Of a DNA stretch of 64,000 nucleotides, positions 16,924-23,961 are shown in pieces. The position numbers were made by a program, and so were the translations under genes. This DNA is from Sinomonas atrocyanea (GTDB lineage: Bacteria > Actinomycetota > Actinomycetes > Actinomycetales > Micrococcaceae), in NCBI RefSeq assembly GCF_030811715.1, contig NZ_JAUSRH010000004.1:1-64000 (forward strand), written 5' to 3'. How positions within the stretch are numbered: the first letter of the stretch is position 1; every line of letters starts with the position of its first letter. Under the pieces are notes generated by a model. It searched no databases. It was not told the DNA's origin and saw nothing but the letters and a program-made list of their open reading frames with translations.

Positions 16924-17298
16924 TCAGTCCTGGTGGAGCTGGATCCAGTTGCCGTGCCGGTCGTCGAACACCGCGGAGATGCCCGAGGGATCCTCGGCCG
17001 GCTCGCCCCGGAACTCCAGCCCGGCGTCGCGGAGCCGCCCATAGTCCTCCACCACGTCCGGGGAGCCGAGGACGATGGCCGGCAGCCCGGCGTCGTACAC
17101 GCCCCGGCGGTAGGCCTCGGCGACCGGGTTGTCGCTCGGCTCCAGCAGCAGGCCCACGCCGCCGGAGTCCGGCGTGGTCACAATGAACAGGTTCGCCTCA
17201 GCCATCGCGAGCAGGGGCTCGAAGCCGAGGACCGTGGTGTAGAAATCGAAGGCTGAGGCAGGGTCTGTCACGTGGATGGAGCACATCTTGATCCTCAT
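16924..17298 (-). CDS. VOC (glyoxalase-like) family protein
   Basis: The 124-residue protein has the single-domain vicinal-oxygen-chelate fold: IKMCSIHVTDPASAFDFYTTVLGFEP at the N-terminus (quoted in part as IHVTDP and FYTTVLGFE) and DRHGNWIQLHQD at the C-terminus with a terminal His. The family includes glyoxalases, resistance proteins and dioxygenases. The exact reaction is not known. I place the start at ATG 17298 because TAGGCT lies exactly at -12 to -7. A GTG two codons upstream (17304) overlaps this spacing and is less likely. It is convergent to the DUF5997 gene. Confidence 0.85.
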   Translation of the reverse strand: MRIKMCSIHVTDPASAFDFYTTVLGFEPLLAMAEANLFIVTTPDSGGVGLLLEPSDNPVAEAYRRGVYDAGLPAIVLGSPDVVEDYGRLRDAGLEFRGEPAEDPSGISAVFDDRHGNWIQLHQD

Positions 17299-17304
17299 GC
17301 GCAC

Positions 17305-17310
17305 AGCCTA
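17305..17310 (-). promoter_or_regulatory. -10 box for leaderless VOC gene
   Basis: TAGGCT on the minus strand occupies -12 to -7 from the ATG at 17298, which decides this start over the upstream GTG. Confidence 0.6.
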
Positions 17311-17386
17311 TGCACGCCCGGGCCGCCGGCCTAGGGTCCGCCACCGCGCACGACGCCGCGCCGGCACCGCCCGCGTCCGCCCGGCC

Positions 17387-17392
17387 TAAGCT
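17387..17392 (+). promoter_or_regulatory. -10 box for the D-threonine-aldolase-like gene
   Basis: TAAGCT predicts a transcript start near 17399 and a ~30-base leader containing AGGAG before the GTG at 17429. Confidence 0.45.
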
Positions 17393-17428
17393 GGGGCTTC
17401 CGACCCGACCCCGAGCCCAGGAGCGCCC

Positions 17429-18523
17429 GTGAGCACTGTTCCCCCCGAGATCGACACCCCGGAGATCATGGTGGACGCCGACGTGCTGCGGCGGAACATC
17501 GAGCGGATGGCGGCGGGCGTCGCGGCGAAGGGCCTCGCGCTGCGTCCGCACGCGAAGACGCACAAGATCCCCGAGATCGCCGCGCTGCAGCTCGTCGCGG
17601 GGGCCGTGGGGCTCACGGTCGCCACCATCGGCGAGGCCGAGGTGTTCGCGGAGCACGGCGCCGCGGACCTGTTCATCGCGTACCCGCTGTGGGTCACGGA
17701 GCGCAGCGGGCAGCGGCTGCGGCAGCTCGGGCGCCGGGCGAGGATCGCGGTGGGCACCGATTCGGCCGAGGCGGCCCGAGCGATGGGCGCCCATGTGGCG
17801 GGGGCCGACGTGGAGGTGCTCGTCGAGGTCGACAGCGGCCACCACCGCAGCGGCGTGGCGCCCGCGCAGGCCGTCCAGGTGGCGCGCGCCGCGGCGGACT
17901 CCGGGCTGCGCGTGGCCGGCGTCTTCACGTTCCCGGGCCACTCCTACGCACCCGGCATGCCCGCTGAGGCGGCCGAGGAGGAGCGGCGGGCCCTGGCCGA
18001 GGCCGCGCGGCTGCTCACCGAGGCGGGCTTCGAGGTGACCCGGGTGAGCGGCGGCTCGACCCCGAGCGCCCTCCTCACCGAGGCCCGGCCCACCACCGAG
18101 GTCCGTCCCGGCGTGTACGTGTTCGGCGACGCGCAGCAGCTCGAGCTCGGCCGCTGCGCGCCCGAGGACGTGGCCCTCACCGTGGCGGCGACCGTGGTGA
18201 GCCGCCACGAGGGCTCATCTGGCGTGCCCCGCCGGGTGGTCCTCGATGCGGGCAGCAAGGTCCTGGGCGGGGACCGCCCGGGCTGGGCCACGGGGTTCGG
18301 CCGGCTCGCCGACTTCCCCGATGCGCGGATCACCGCGCTCTCCGAGCACCACGCCACGGTGGCCTTCCCCGACGGCGAGGGGCTGCCAGCGCTCGGCGAG
18401 CGCCTGCGGGTGATTCCGAACCACGTGTGCGTCGCAGTGAACCTCGTCGACGAGGTCGCCGTGGTCAGCGGCGGCGAGGTCGTGGACCGGTGGCGGGTGG
18501 CCGCGCGGGGGCGGAACAGGTAG
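17429..18523 (+). CDS. D-threonine aldolase / D-serine dehydratase-like PLP enzyme
   Basis: The 364-residue enzyme is a fold-type III (alanine-racemase-like) PLP protein of the metal-activated D-threonine aldolase and D-serine dehydratase group. The PLP lysine is in RPHAKTHK near residue 37. The phosphate-binding part is at SGGSTPS near residue 210. The C-terminal metal site is represented by SEHHA and PNHVCVAVNL. It should cleave D-3-hydroxy-amino acids to glycine plus an aldehyde, or deaminate D-serine. The start is GTG with AGGAG at good distance. It is followed by a hairpin terminator, so it is a single-gene unit. Confidence 0.85.
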   Translation: MSTVPPEIDTPEIMVDADVLRRNIERMAAGVAAKGLALRPHAKTHKIPEIAALQLVAGAVGLTVATIGEAEVFAEHGAADLFIAYPLWVTERSGQRLRQLGRRARIAVGTDSAEAARAMGAHVAGADVEVLVEVDSGHHRSGVAPAQAVQVARAAADSGLRVAGVFTFPGHSYAPGMPAEAAEEERRALAEAARLLTEAGFEVTRVSGGSTPSALLTEARPTTEVRPGVYVFGDAQQLELGRCAPEDVALTVAATVVSRHEGSSGVPRRVVLDAGSKVLGGDRPGWATGFGRLADFPDARITALSEHHATVAFPDGEGLPALGERLRVIPNHVCVAVNLVDEVAVVSGGEVVDRWRVAARGRNR

Positions 18524-18538
18524 CCGCCGCTGCGGGGC

Positions 18539-18574
18539 GCGGACGACGGCGGGTGGGCGGCCGCCGTCGTCCGC
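18539..18574 (+). terminator. Hairpin terminator
   Basis: A perfect 14-bp stem (18539-18552 with 18561-18574) with an 8-base loop lies shortly after the stop codon of the PLP-enzyme gene. Confidence 0.75.
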
Positions 18575-18602
18575 CCCCTCCGCACGGGTGCCCAAGGACC
18601 TC

Positions 18603-18632
18603 TTGCCCCGGGCATGACAACAGGAGTAAAAT
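18603..18632 (+). promoter_or_regulatory. Sigma-70-like promoter for the small zinc-ribbon gene
   Basis: TTGCCC at 18603-18608 and TAAAAT at 18627-18632 are separated by 18 bases. The box sits in an unusually AT-rich patch for this chromosome. The leader to the ATG at 18709 would be about 70 bases. Confidence 0.55.
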
Positions 18633-18708
18633 TCTGTCAATTTCGATGCCTTGCACCAGCCCGGGCGCCTCCGCCTCGGCCGGGGGCGGCGGACGGGCAG
18701 GGGGACAC

Positions 18709-18954
18709 ATGCATCACCACCCATCAGGCGCCCCGCAGCGGGACGCCCTGACCATCGCGGCCCTGCACTGCCCCGCCTGCGACACGCTCGCGGACCACGC
18801 GATCGCCCCCATGGCCAGGAGTGCCCGGGCCTTCGGCGCGGCCCTGCGCCACCGGACCTTCACCCTCTTCTGCCTGGCGTGCGGCCGGATCGAGGAGCTC
18901 ACGCCCGAGCAGGCCCGGGCGGCGCGATCGTTCGCCGCGGGCCGCAGCGCCTGA
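18709..18954 (+). CDS. Small zinc-ribbon-like protein (two CxxC motifs)
   Basis: The 81-residue protein has two CxxC pairs, CPAC at residues 21-24 and CLAC at 55-58, about 30 residues apart, as in a zinc ribbon. The region between is Ala-rich with several His residues. The N-terminus is His-rich (MHHHPSG). No family is recognised. The start follows AGGGGGAC, and a plausible promoter lies upstream. The ATG-initiated frame can be extended upstream, but the extension is Gly/Arg-rich and unlikely to be coding. It converges with the MerR gene. Confidence 0.65.
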   Translation: MHHHPSGAPQRDALTIAALHCPACDTLADHAIAPMARSARAFGAALRHRTFTLFCLACGRIEELTPEQARAARSFAAGRSA

Positions 18955-18987
18955 CGCCCCGGACACCTTCGCCCCCTCCGCCCCCGG

Positions 18988-19743
18988 CTACAGCATGCGC
19001 TCGGCGTAGGCGCGCAGGGCGTCTCGGACAAACGCCGCCCCCTCCGGGCCGCCGTAGTTCTGCGCGAAGCGCGGATCCGCGACGTACATCTCGGCCAGGC
19101 CGAGCACATACTCCCTCGCCGGGCCGTCCGGGTAGCCGGGCGTGCCCGGGATGTCGGCGAGCCACCGCACGTGGCGCCCCGCGAGGCCCTGGGCGGCCTC
19201 GCCGTCGGGCGCCTCACCGGCCGCGGAGGCCTGCCGCCAGTCAGCGTTGAGCTGCGCCACCCGGGCCCGCCACTCTTGCTGGCCCGCGGCGCCGAGCCCG
19301 CGCCACCAGGCGTCGGAGTCCGCGTAGGCCTTGGCGCCCCATCGGGCCTCGACCTCGTCCCTGTACTGCGTGTGGTCGAACCCGGCGAACATGTCCTCGG
19401 CCATGAGTGGCCCTCCTGTCTCCAATGCGGTGATGGTCTGCTCCACCGCCCGCGCCTGGCGCGCGAGCCGCTCCTGCTCGTTGCCGAGCCACGCGAGGTG
19501 GCGGCGCAGCGCGGGGGCGGCGTCGCCGTCGTGCGCGAGGGCGTGTGCGATGTCCTCGAGCCCAAGTCCGAGCTGGCGGAGCAGGAGGATGCGCTGGAGC
19601 CGGACGAGGGCGTCGCGGTCGTAGTAGCGGTAGCCGTTGGGGCCGACCCGGGTGGGCTCGAGCAGGCCGATGCTGCCGTAGTGGCGCAGCGTCCGGCTCG
19701 TGGTGCCGGCGAGCCTGGCGACCTCCTGGATGCTCCAGTCCAT
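18988..19743 (-). CDS. MerR-family regulator with TipAS-like effector domain
   Basis: The 251-residue regulator has an N-terminal MerR winged helix (residues 1-70, MDWSIQEVARLAGTTSRTLRHYGSIGLL, seen in parts) with the typical NGYRYYD turn. A dimerisation helix follows, then a C-terminal domain of about 130 residues (EDMFAGFDHTQYRDEVEARWG onwards, quoted in part) like the TipAS antibiotic-binding domain. Family members bend a 19-bp-spaced promoter to activate it, often when a drug binds. The start ATG at 19743 has GGAGG upstream. A typical MerR promoter with a perfect palindrome sits at 19767-19797, so the gene probably controls itself. Confidence 0.9.
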   Translation of the reverse strand: MDWSIQEVARLAGTTSRTLRHYGSIGLLEPTRVGPNGYRYYDRDALVRLQRILLLRQLGLGLEDIAHALAHDGDAAPALRRHLAWLGNEQERLARQARAVEQTITALETGGPLMAEDMFAGFDHTQYRDEVEARWGAKAYADSDAWWRGLGAAGQQEWRARVAQLNADWRQASAAGEAPDGEAAQGLAGRHVRWLADIPGTPGYPDGPAREYVLGLAEMYVADPRFAQNYGGPEGAAFVRDALRAYAERML

Positions 19744-19766
19744 GCGCGTCCTCCTTCGTGGCTTCC

Positions 19767-19797
19767 ACGGTAGGAGTTGACGCTGCGTCAAGGTCAA
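19767..19797 (-). promoter_or_regulatory. MerR-type promoter with 15-bp palindromic operator
   Basis: On the minus strand TTGACC (19797-19792) and TACCGT (19772-19767) are 19 bases apart. This is the over-long spacing that MerR activators correct. The spacer holds the perfect palindrome TTGACGC-A-GCGTCAA (19791-19777). Confidence 0.75.
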
Positions 19798-19899
19798 GGG
19801 GGCCGGGTCAAGGAGCGGGCGCGAGGGATTCCGACCGGCTTTCCCAAGGCCGCGAGGCGATACGGCGGCGCGCCGCCCGGGACGCGCCCGCGGCGGCCC

Positions 19900-20460
19900 C
19901 TAGACCCGGTCGGATTCCGGCGCCACCCCGCGCAGCCGGTCCACGACGGCGAGCAGACCCTCGAGGCTGGTGCCGAAGGCCGCCTCGGGCCAGCCGCCGG
20001 CGAGCGTGGAGTAGTGGTACAGCCCCTCCCCCACGAGCATGATCGCCGCCGAGGCTTCCGGGTCCGGCACCTCGCGCCGGATGATCTCGAGCCACGCGGC
20101 GTCAAGCTCCTCGAGCGCGGCGAGGGCCCCCGCGTGCCCGGCCTGGGCCAGCCGCACGGTGGCGACGAAGAGCAGGTCCAGGTCCGAGCCCGTGCTCACC
20201 GAGGTGCGCACGAAGTACCGCGAGGGCCCCTCGGTGGCGGAGGCCATCTGCTCCCGGTCCTCGGCGGCGGCCTCGGCCAGCCGCCCGAGCAGCCCCTCGG
20301 CCAGCGCGTCCTTGCTCCTGAAGTGGTACAGCAGCCCGCCCTTGGAGACGCCGGCCGCGGCCGCCACGGCGTCCATGGTCGCCGCCCGCTCGCCGTCGGA
20401 GACGAGGAGGTCGCGGTAGGCATCGAGGATCGCCGCGCGGGCCTTGGGGGGTCTGGGCAT
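19900..20460 (-). CDS. TetR-family repressor, probable regulator of the adjacent efflux pump
   Basis: The 186-residue protein has an N-terminal TetR helix-turn-helix (residues 1-50, RAAILDAYRDLLVSDG to KGGLLYHFRSKDAL) and a variable ligand-binding C-terminal part. It is divergent from a DHA2 efflux pump with 78 bases between the start codons, containing a palindrome that overlaps the pump promoter. It should repress the pump until a toxic cation or drug binds. Its own start (ATG 20460) is leaderless, with TACAGT at -12 to -7. Confidence 0.9.
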   Translation of the reverse strand: MPRPPKARAAILDAYRDLLVSDGERAATMDAVAAAAGVSKGGLLYHFRSKDALAEGLLGRLAEAAAEDREQMASATEGPSRYFVRTSVSTGSDLDLLFVATVRLAQAGHAGALAALEELDAAWLEIIRREVPDPEASAAIMLVGEGLYHYSTLAGGWPEAAFGTSLEGLLAVVDRLRGVAPESDRV

Positions 20461-20466
20461 ACCGAC

Positions 20467-20472
20467 ACTGTA
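20467..20472 (-). promoter_or_regulatory. -10 box for leaderless tetR
   Basis: TACAGT on the minus strand occupies -12 to -7 from the ATG at 20460. Confidence 0.6.
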
Positions 20473-20479
20473 CGCGTCG

Positions 20480-20508
20480 TTGCAGCAATACCGTCCAGAC
20501 GGTATAGT
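20480..20508 (+). promoter_or_regulatory. Efflux-pump promoter with embedded TetR operator
   Basis: TTGCAG (20480-20485) and TATAGT (20503-20508) are 17 bases apart. The spacer and -10 are covered by an 18-bp inverted repeat, arms ATACCGTC and GACGGTAT around CA (20488-20505), the expected shape of a TetR-family operator. Confidence 0.75.
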
Positions 20509-20538
20509 TATGGCTATCCCCCACCCCAGGAGCCCCCG

Positions 20539-22089
20539 ATGAACCAGGCTTCCCAGGCCCAGGCATCACCCCGCCTCGCCCCGCCGACCCCCGCGCGCCG
20601 CTGGCTCGCCCTCGCCGCCCTCATGTTCCCCGTGCTGCTCATCGCGGTCGACAACACCGTGCTGAGCTTCGCCGTCCCGGCGATCTCGCTCGCACTGGCG
20701 CCCACGGGGACCGAGATGCTGTGGATCGTCGACGTCTACTCCCTCGTCCTCGCGGGACTGCTTGTGCCCATGGGCTCGATCGGGGACAGGATCGGGCGGC
20801 GCCGGATCCTCCTGACCGGGGCCAGCGGCTTCGCCGCGGTCTCGGCCGCCGCCGCATTCGCGACCACCCCGGCCCAGCTCATCGCGGCGCGGGCGCTCAT
20901 CGGCGTGTTCGGCTCGATGATCATGCCCGCGACCCTGTCGCTGATCCGCAACATCTTCGCCGACGCCCGCGAGCGCCGGCTCGCCGTGGCCGTGTGGGCT
21001 TCCGTCTTCTCCGGCGGCGCGGCGCTCGGGCCCCTCGTGGGCGGCGCGCTCCTCGAGCACTTCGCCTGGGGCTCGGTCTTCCTGCTCGCGGTGCCCATGC
21101 TCGTCCCCGCCCTGGCCCTCGCCCCGGTCCTCGTGCCCGACTCCCGCGACCCGGCGCCGTCGCCCGTCGACCCGGTGAGCATCGCGCTCGTGGTGGGCGC
21201 CGCCGTCGCCCTCGTCTGGGGGATCAAGGAGCTCGCGCACGACGCCGGCCCCGCCCCCGCCGCCGCAATCCTCCTCGGGCTCGGGCTGGGTGCAGCCTTC
21301 GTCCGGCGCCAGCTCGGCCGGGCCGCAAGCGGCAGGGGCCCCATGCTCGATGTCCGCCTCTTCGCCCGCCCGGCGTTCAGCGCGGGGCTCGCGGCCAACC
21401 TGCTGAGCATCTTCTCGCTCGTCGGGTTCATGTTCTTCCTCTCCCAGCACCTCCAGCTCGTGGCCGGGAAGGCACCGTTCGAGGCCGGGCTGCTCATGCT
21501 CCCGGGCATGGCCCTCTCCGTGGTCGCCGGGCTCGCGGCCGTGCGGCTCGCGGCCCGGTTCTCGGCCCGGTCGGTCATGGTGGCCGGCCTGCTGATGAAT
21601 GCGCTGGGCTATGCGGTGGTGCTCGGGTTCGGGCGCGACGGCTCGCTTCCGGGGCTGCTGACGGGCTTCGCCGTGACGGGCGCCGGCGTGGGCCTGGCGG
21701 AGACGCTCTCCAACGACCTCATCCTCGGCTCGGTCCCGCCGGCCAAGGCCGGGGCGGCCTCTGCGATCTCCGAGACGGCCTATGAGCTCGGGGCGGTGCT
21801 GGGCACGGCGGTGCTCGGGAGCATCCTCGGCGCGGCGTACCGGGCGGGGGTGCAGGTGCCGGCCGGGCTGCCCGGCGAGGAGGCGGCCCGCGCGCACGAG
21901 ACCCTCGGCGGCGCCGTCGAGGCCGCCGGGCTCCTGCCCGCCGACGCGGCGGCGGAGCTCCTGGACTCGGCGCGTCGGGCCTTCGACTCCGGCGTCGCGT
22001 CCACGGCGGCGATCGGTGCGGCGCTCATGGCGGGGGCCGCCGTCGTCGTCCTCCGCGTCCTGCGGGCGCCGAAACCGCCCCGGAGATGA
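20539..22089 (+). CDS. MFS multidrug efflux transporter (DHA2, 14-TM)
   Basis: The 516-residue membrane protein belongs to the 14-helix drug:H+ antiporter family (QacA/SmvA type). Helix 1 has LIAVDNTVLSFAVP with the acidic residue of this group. The 2-3 loop has GSIGDRIGRRR. Helix 5 carries the antiporter motif C form FSGGAALGPLVGGALLE. It likely pumps out lipophilic cations such as quaternary ammonium compounds, judging by the family and by the TetR partner. CAGGAG precedes the ATG. Upstream in-frame codons read into the tetR gene and are excluded. Confidence 0.9.
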   Translation: MNQASQAQASPRLAPPTPARRWLALAALMFPVLLIAVDNTVLSFAVPAISLALAPTGTEMLWIVDVYSLVLAGLLVPMGSIGDRIGRRRILLTGASGFAAVSAAAAFATTPAQLIAARALIGVFGSMIMPATLSLIRNIFADARERRLAVAVWASVFSGGAALGPLVGGALLEHFAWGSVFLLAVPMLVPALALAPVLVPDSRDPAPSPVDPVSIALVVGAAVALVWGIKELAHDAGPAPAAAILLGLGLGAAFVRRQLGRAASGRGPMLDVRLFARPAFSAGLAANLLSIFSLVGFMFFLSQHLQLVAGKAPFEAGLLMLPGMALSVVAGLAAVRLAARFSARSVMVAGLLMNALGYAVVLGFGRDGSLPGLLTGFAVTGAGVGLAETLSNDLILGSVPPAKAGAASAISETAYELGAVLGTAVLGSILGAAYRAGVQVPAGLPGEEAARAHETLGGAVEAAGLLPADAAAELLDSARRAFDSGVASTAAIGAALMAGAAVVVLRVLRAPKPPRR

Positions 22090-22200
22090 TGGGTCGGGCA
22101 CGGTCCGGGCAGCAGGCACCCTGCTCAAGCCACCATGTCCCGCCATAGGATCGGAACCGCGTGGGCGCACGCCCCGCTCCCCGCGAGAGAGGAGCTGCAC

Positions 22201-22737
22201 ATGAGTGGCAACGATCCCTTTGACCGCATCCCGGAGACGGCGAGCTTCACCGTCACGAGCACGACCGTCACGGACGGCCAGCCCTGGCCGGCGGCGCAGT
22301 ACTCCGGCGCGTTCGGCGTGCCGGGCGGCGAGGACGTCTCGCCCCAGCTGTCCTGGTCCGGGGCACCCGAGGGCACCAAGAGCTTCGCGGTCACGGTCTA
22401 CGACCCGGACGCGCCGACCCAGTCGGGCTTCTGGCACTGGGCCGTGGCGAACATCCCCGCGTCGGTCACCGAGCTGCCCGAGGGCGCGGGCACGGCGTCG
22501 GGCGAGGACATGCCGGACGGCGCGATCCAGCTGAAGAACGACGGCGGCACCGCCCAGTTCGTCGGTGCCGCGCCGCCCTCGGGGCACGGGACGCACCGGT
22601 ACTTCATCACGGTGCACGCCCTCGACGTCGAGGACATCGGCGTCAACGCGGACTCGTCGCCGGCCTTCCTGGGCTTCAACATCTTCTTCCACACGCTCGG
22701 GCGGGCCGGCCTGGTCGTCACGGGCAAGATCGACTAG
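22201..22737 (+). CDS. YbhB/YbcL-family (PEBP-like) protein, second copy
   Basis: The 178-residue paralogue of the protein at 1026-1553 has the same landmarks: [20 protein letters not shown] in parts, [30 protein letters not shown]. It differs in the C-terminal third ([21 protein letters not shown]). It is cytoplasmic, with no signal peptide. GAGGAG precedes the ATG by a suitable distance. It appears to stand alone between the efflux pump and the fluoride-channel genes. The function of the family is not settled. Confidence 0.88.
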   Translation: MSGNDPFDRIPETASFTVTSTTVTDGQPWPAAQYSGAFGVPGGEDVSPQLSWSGAPEGTKSFAVTVYDPDAPTQSGFWHWAVANIPASVTELPEGAGTASGEDMPDGAIQLKNDGGTAQFVGAAPPSGHGTHRYFITVHALDVEDIGVNADSSPAFLGFNIFFHTLGRAGLVVTGKID

Positions 22738-22815
22738 TCACAGGACGGCCAACTCGCTGCCGTACGGCCGCGTCTGCCGGGATGCCCGGCGGCCGCGGCC
22801 GCTGCGTCCGGGACC

Positions 22816-23196
22816 TCAGCCGGCGAGCGCGGCCGCCGCAGCGAGACCGAGCAGCGCCGCGGCCAGGCACAGCGCCAGGGTGCCCACCCCATTGACGACG
22901 GCGGCCGCCCAGCGGCCGCTGAGGGCGAGGCTCACGCTCTGGTAGCTCGCGGTGGAGAAGGTCGTGTAGCCGCCGAGGAAGCCGGTGCCCAGGACCGCCT
23001 GCACGGCGGGGTCGGCCCCGGCGAGCACGGCGCCCGTGACGAGGCCCAGCGCGAGCGACCCGGTGACGTTGATGCCGATGGTGGCGAAGGGCAGCGGGCC
23101 CCTGATGCGGCGGCTCACGGCGGTGTCCAGCACGTAGCGGGCCACCGCGCCCAGGCCGCCGGCCGCGCCGAGCAGCAGGGCCTCGAGGGGGCTCAT
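22816..23196 (-). CDS. crcB: Fluoride ion channel subunit (Fluc/CrcB)
   Basis: The 126-residue, four-helix protein is a Fluc/CrcB fluoride exporter. It has the family landmarks GGLGAVARYVLD near residue 14, the polar-track Asn in INVTGSLALG, and GTGFLGGYTTFSTAS in helix 3 with the Phe and Thr/Ser that line the fluoride path. Fluc channels are dual-topology dimers. Here two different genes sit together with an ATGA overlap (23193-23196), so a heterodimer is expected, as in several Gram-positive bacteria. No fluoride riboswitch is visible upstream. Confidence 0.9.
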   Translation of the reverse strand: MSPLEALLLGAAGGLGAVARYVLDTAVSRRIRGPLPFATIGINVTGSLALGLVTGAVLAGADPAVQAVLGTGFLGGYTTFSTASYQSVSLALSGRWAAAVVNGVGTLALCLAAALLGLAAAAALAG

Positions 23197-23903
23197 CGGG
23201 GCTCCTCGGGGAGGTCCTGGCCGTCAGCCGCGGCGCGGTCTCCGATTCCGCCCCCGGTTTCGGTCATTGCCCCCCGCTGAAGACGGTGGTCCTGACCGAA
23301 AGGTGAGGCGGTTTCACGGCTGGCGTCGGCCGCGGGAGCCGCGGGGTGGGCCCGGCCGCCGTGGGGGTGGGCCGCGGCGTGCGCCTCGGCGGCCAGGCCG
23401 CGCCGGTCCTCGCGGTGCAGCCAGGCCGCCCCGGCGACCCCGAGCAGGGTGGCCGCGGCTCCACCGAGCAGGCTCAGCGCGAGGTACCACGCGCCGTCGG
23501 ACGTCCGGCCGGCCGCCAGGAGCCGGGACCCGTCCACGGCGAGGGTCGAATAGGTGGTGAAGGCGCCGAGGAAGCCCGTGCCCACCGTGAGCCGGACGAG
23601 GCGCCGGGGACCCACGTCCGGGCCGCGCCGCGCGAGCGATTCGAGCAGCGCCCCGAGGGCCAGCGCCCCGACGAGGTTGATGGCCAGGGTCCCGAGGGGC
23701 CAGCCGCCAGGCGTCGGGATCGCGGCACCGAGCGCCCACCGGGACAGCGCGCCGAGCACGCCGCCGCCGAACACGAGGGCGAGCACCCCCGGGGAGAACG
23801 GGTGGGCGAGCCGGGGAGGCGCAGGCAGCCGCGACGGCGCGTGCGGCGCGGGGCCGGCGTCGTGCGCGGGGCCCGGAACGGGAAGGCGGGGGTCGGAAGT
23901 CAC
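23193..23903 (-). CDS. crcB: Fluoride ion channel subunit (Fluc/CrcB) with long C-terminal tail
   Basis: The 236-residue partner of the preceding Fluc subunit carries the same motifs (GGVLGALSRWALG, INLVGALALG, GTGFLGAFTTYSTLA) within residues 40-165. It has two unusual extensions, ~35 Pro/Ala-rich residues at the N-terminus and ~70 residues at the C-terminus, His/Ala/Gly-rich and probably disordered. Other Fluc subunits are about 120-130 residues long. The start is GTG at 23903. A TAGGCT box lies at -15 to -10, so a nearly leaderless message is likely. It is divergent from the lipase maturation factor gene. Confidence 0.85.
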   Translation of the reverse strand: MTSDPRLPVPGPAHDAGPAPHAPSRLPAPPRLAHPFSPGVLALVFGGGVLGALSRWALGAAIPTPGGWPLGTLAINLVGALALGALLESLARRGPDVGPRRLVRLTVGTGFLGAFTTYSTLAVDGSRLLAAGRTSDGAWYLALSLLGGAAATLLGVAGAAWLHREDRRGLAAEAHAAAHPHGGRAHPAAPAADASRETASPFGQDHRLQRGAMTETGGGIGDRAAADGQDLPEEPR

Positions 23904-23949
23904 GGCGGGTAGAGCCTACCGCCCCTCCCTGTGCGCGCGGGGCCCGGCG

Positions 23950-23955
23950 TAGCGT
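23950..23955 (+). promoter_or_regulatory. -10 box for leaderless LMF-like gene
   Basis: TAGCGT lies at -12 to -7 from the GTG at 23962 and supports that GTG as the start. Confidence 0.6.
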
Positions 23956-23961
23956 GGAGGT

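Noticed and set aside
20566-22692. Long open frame antisense to the efflux pump (708 codons)
   Set aside because: Low-complexity Arg/Glu/Gly/His-rich translation, no ribosome site, overlaps two well-supported genes.
23904-23961. Fluoride riboswitch before the Fluc genes
   Set aside because: Only about 58 bases separate the divergent genes, and no pseudoknot-type consensus could be seen.
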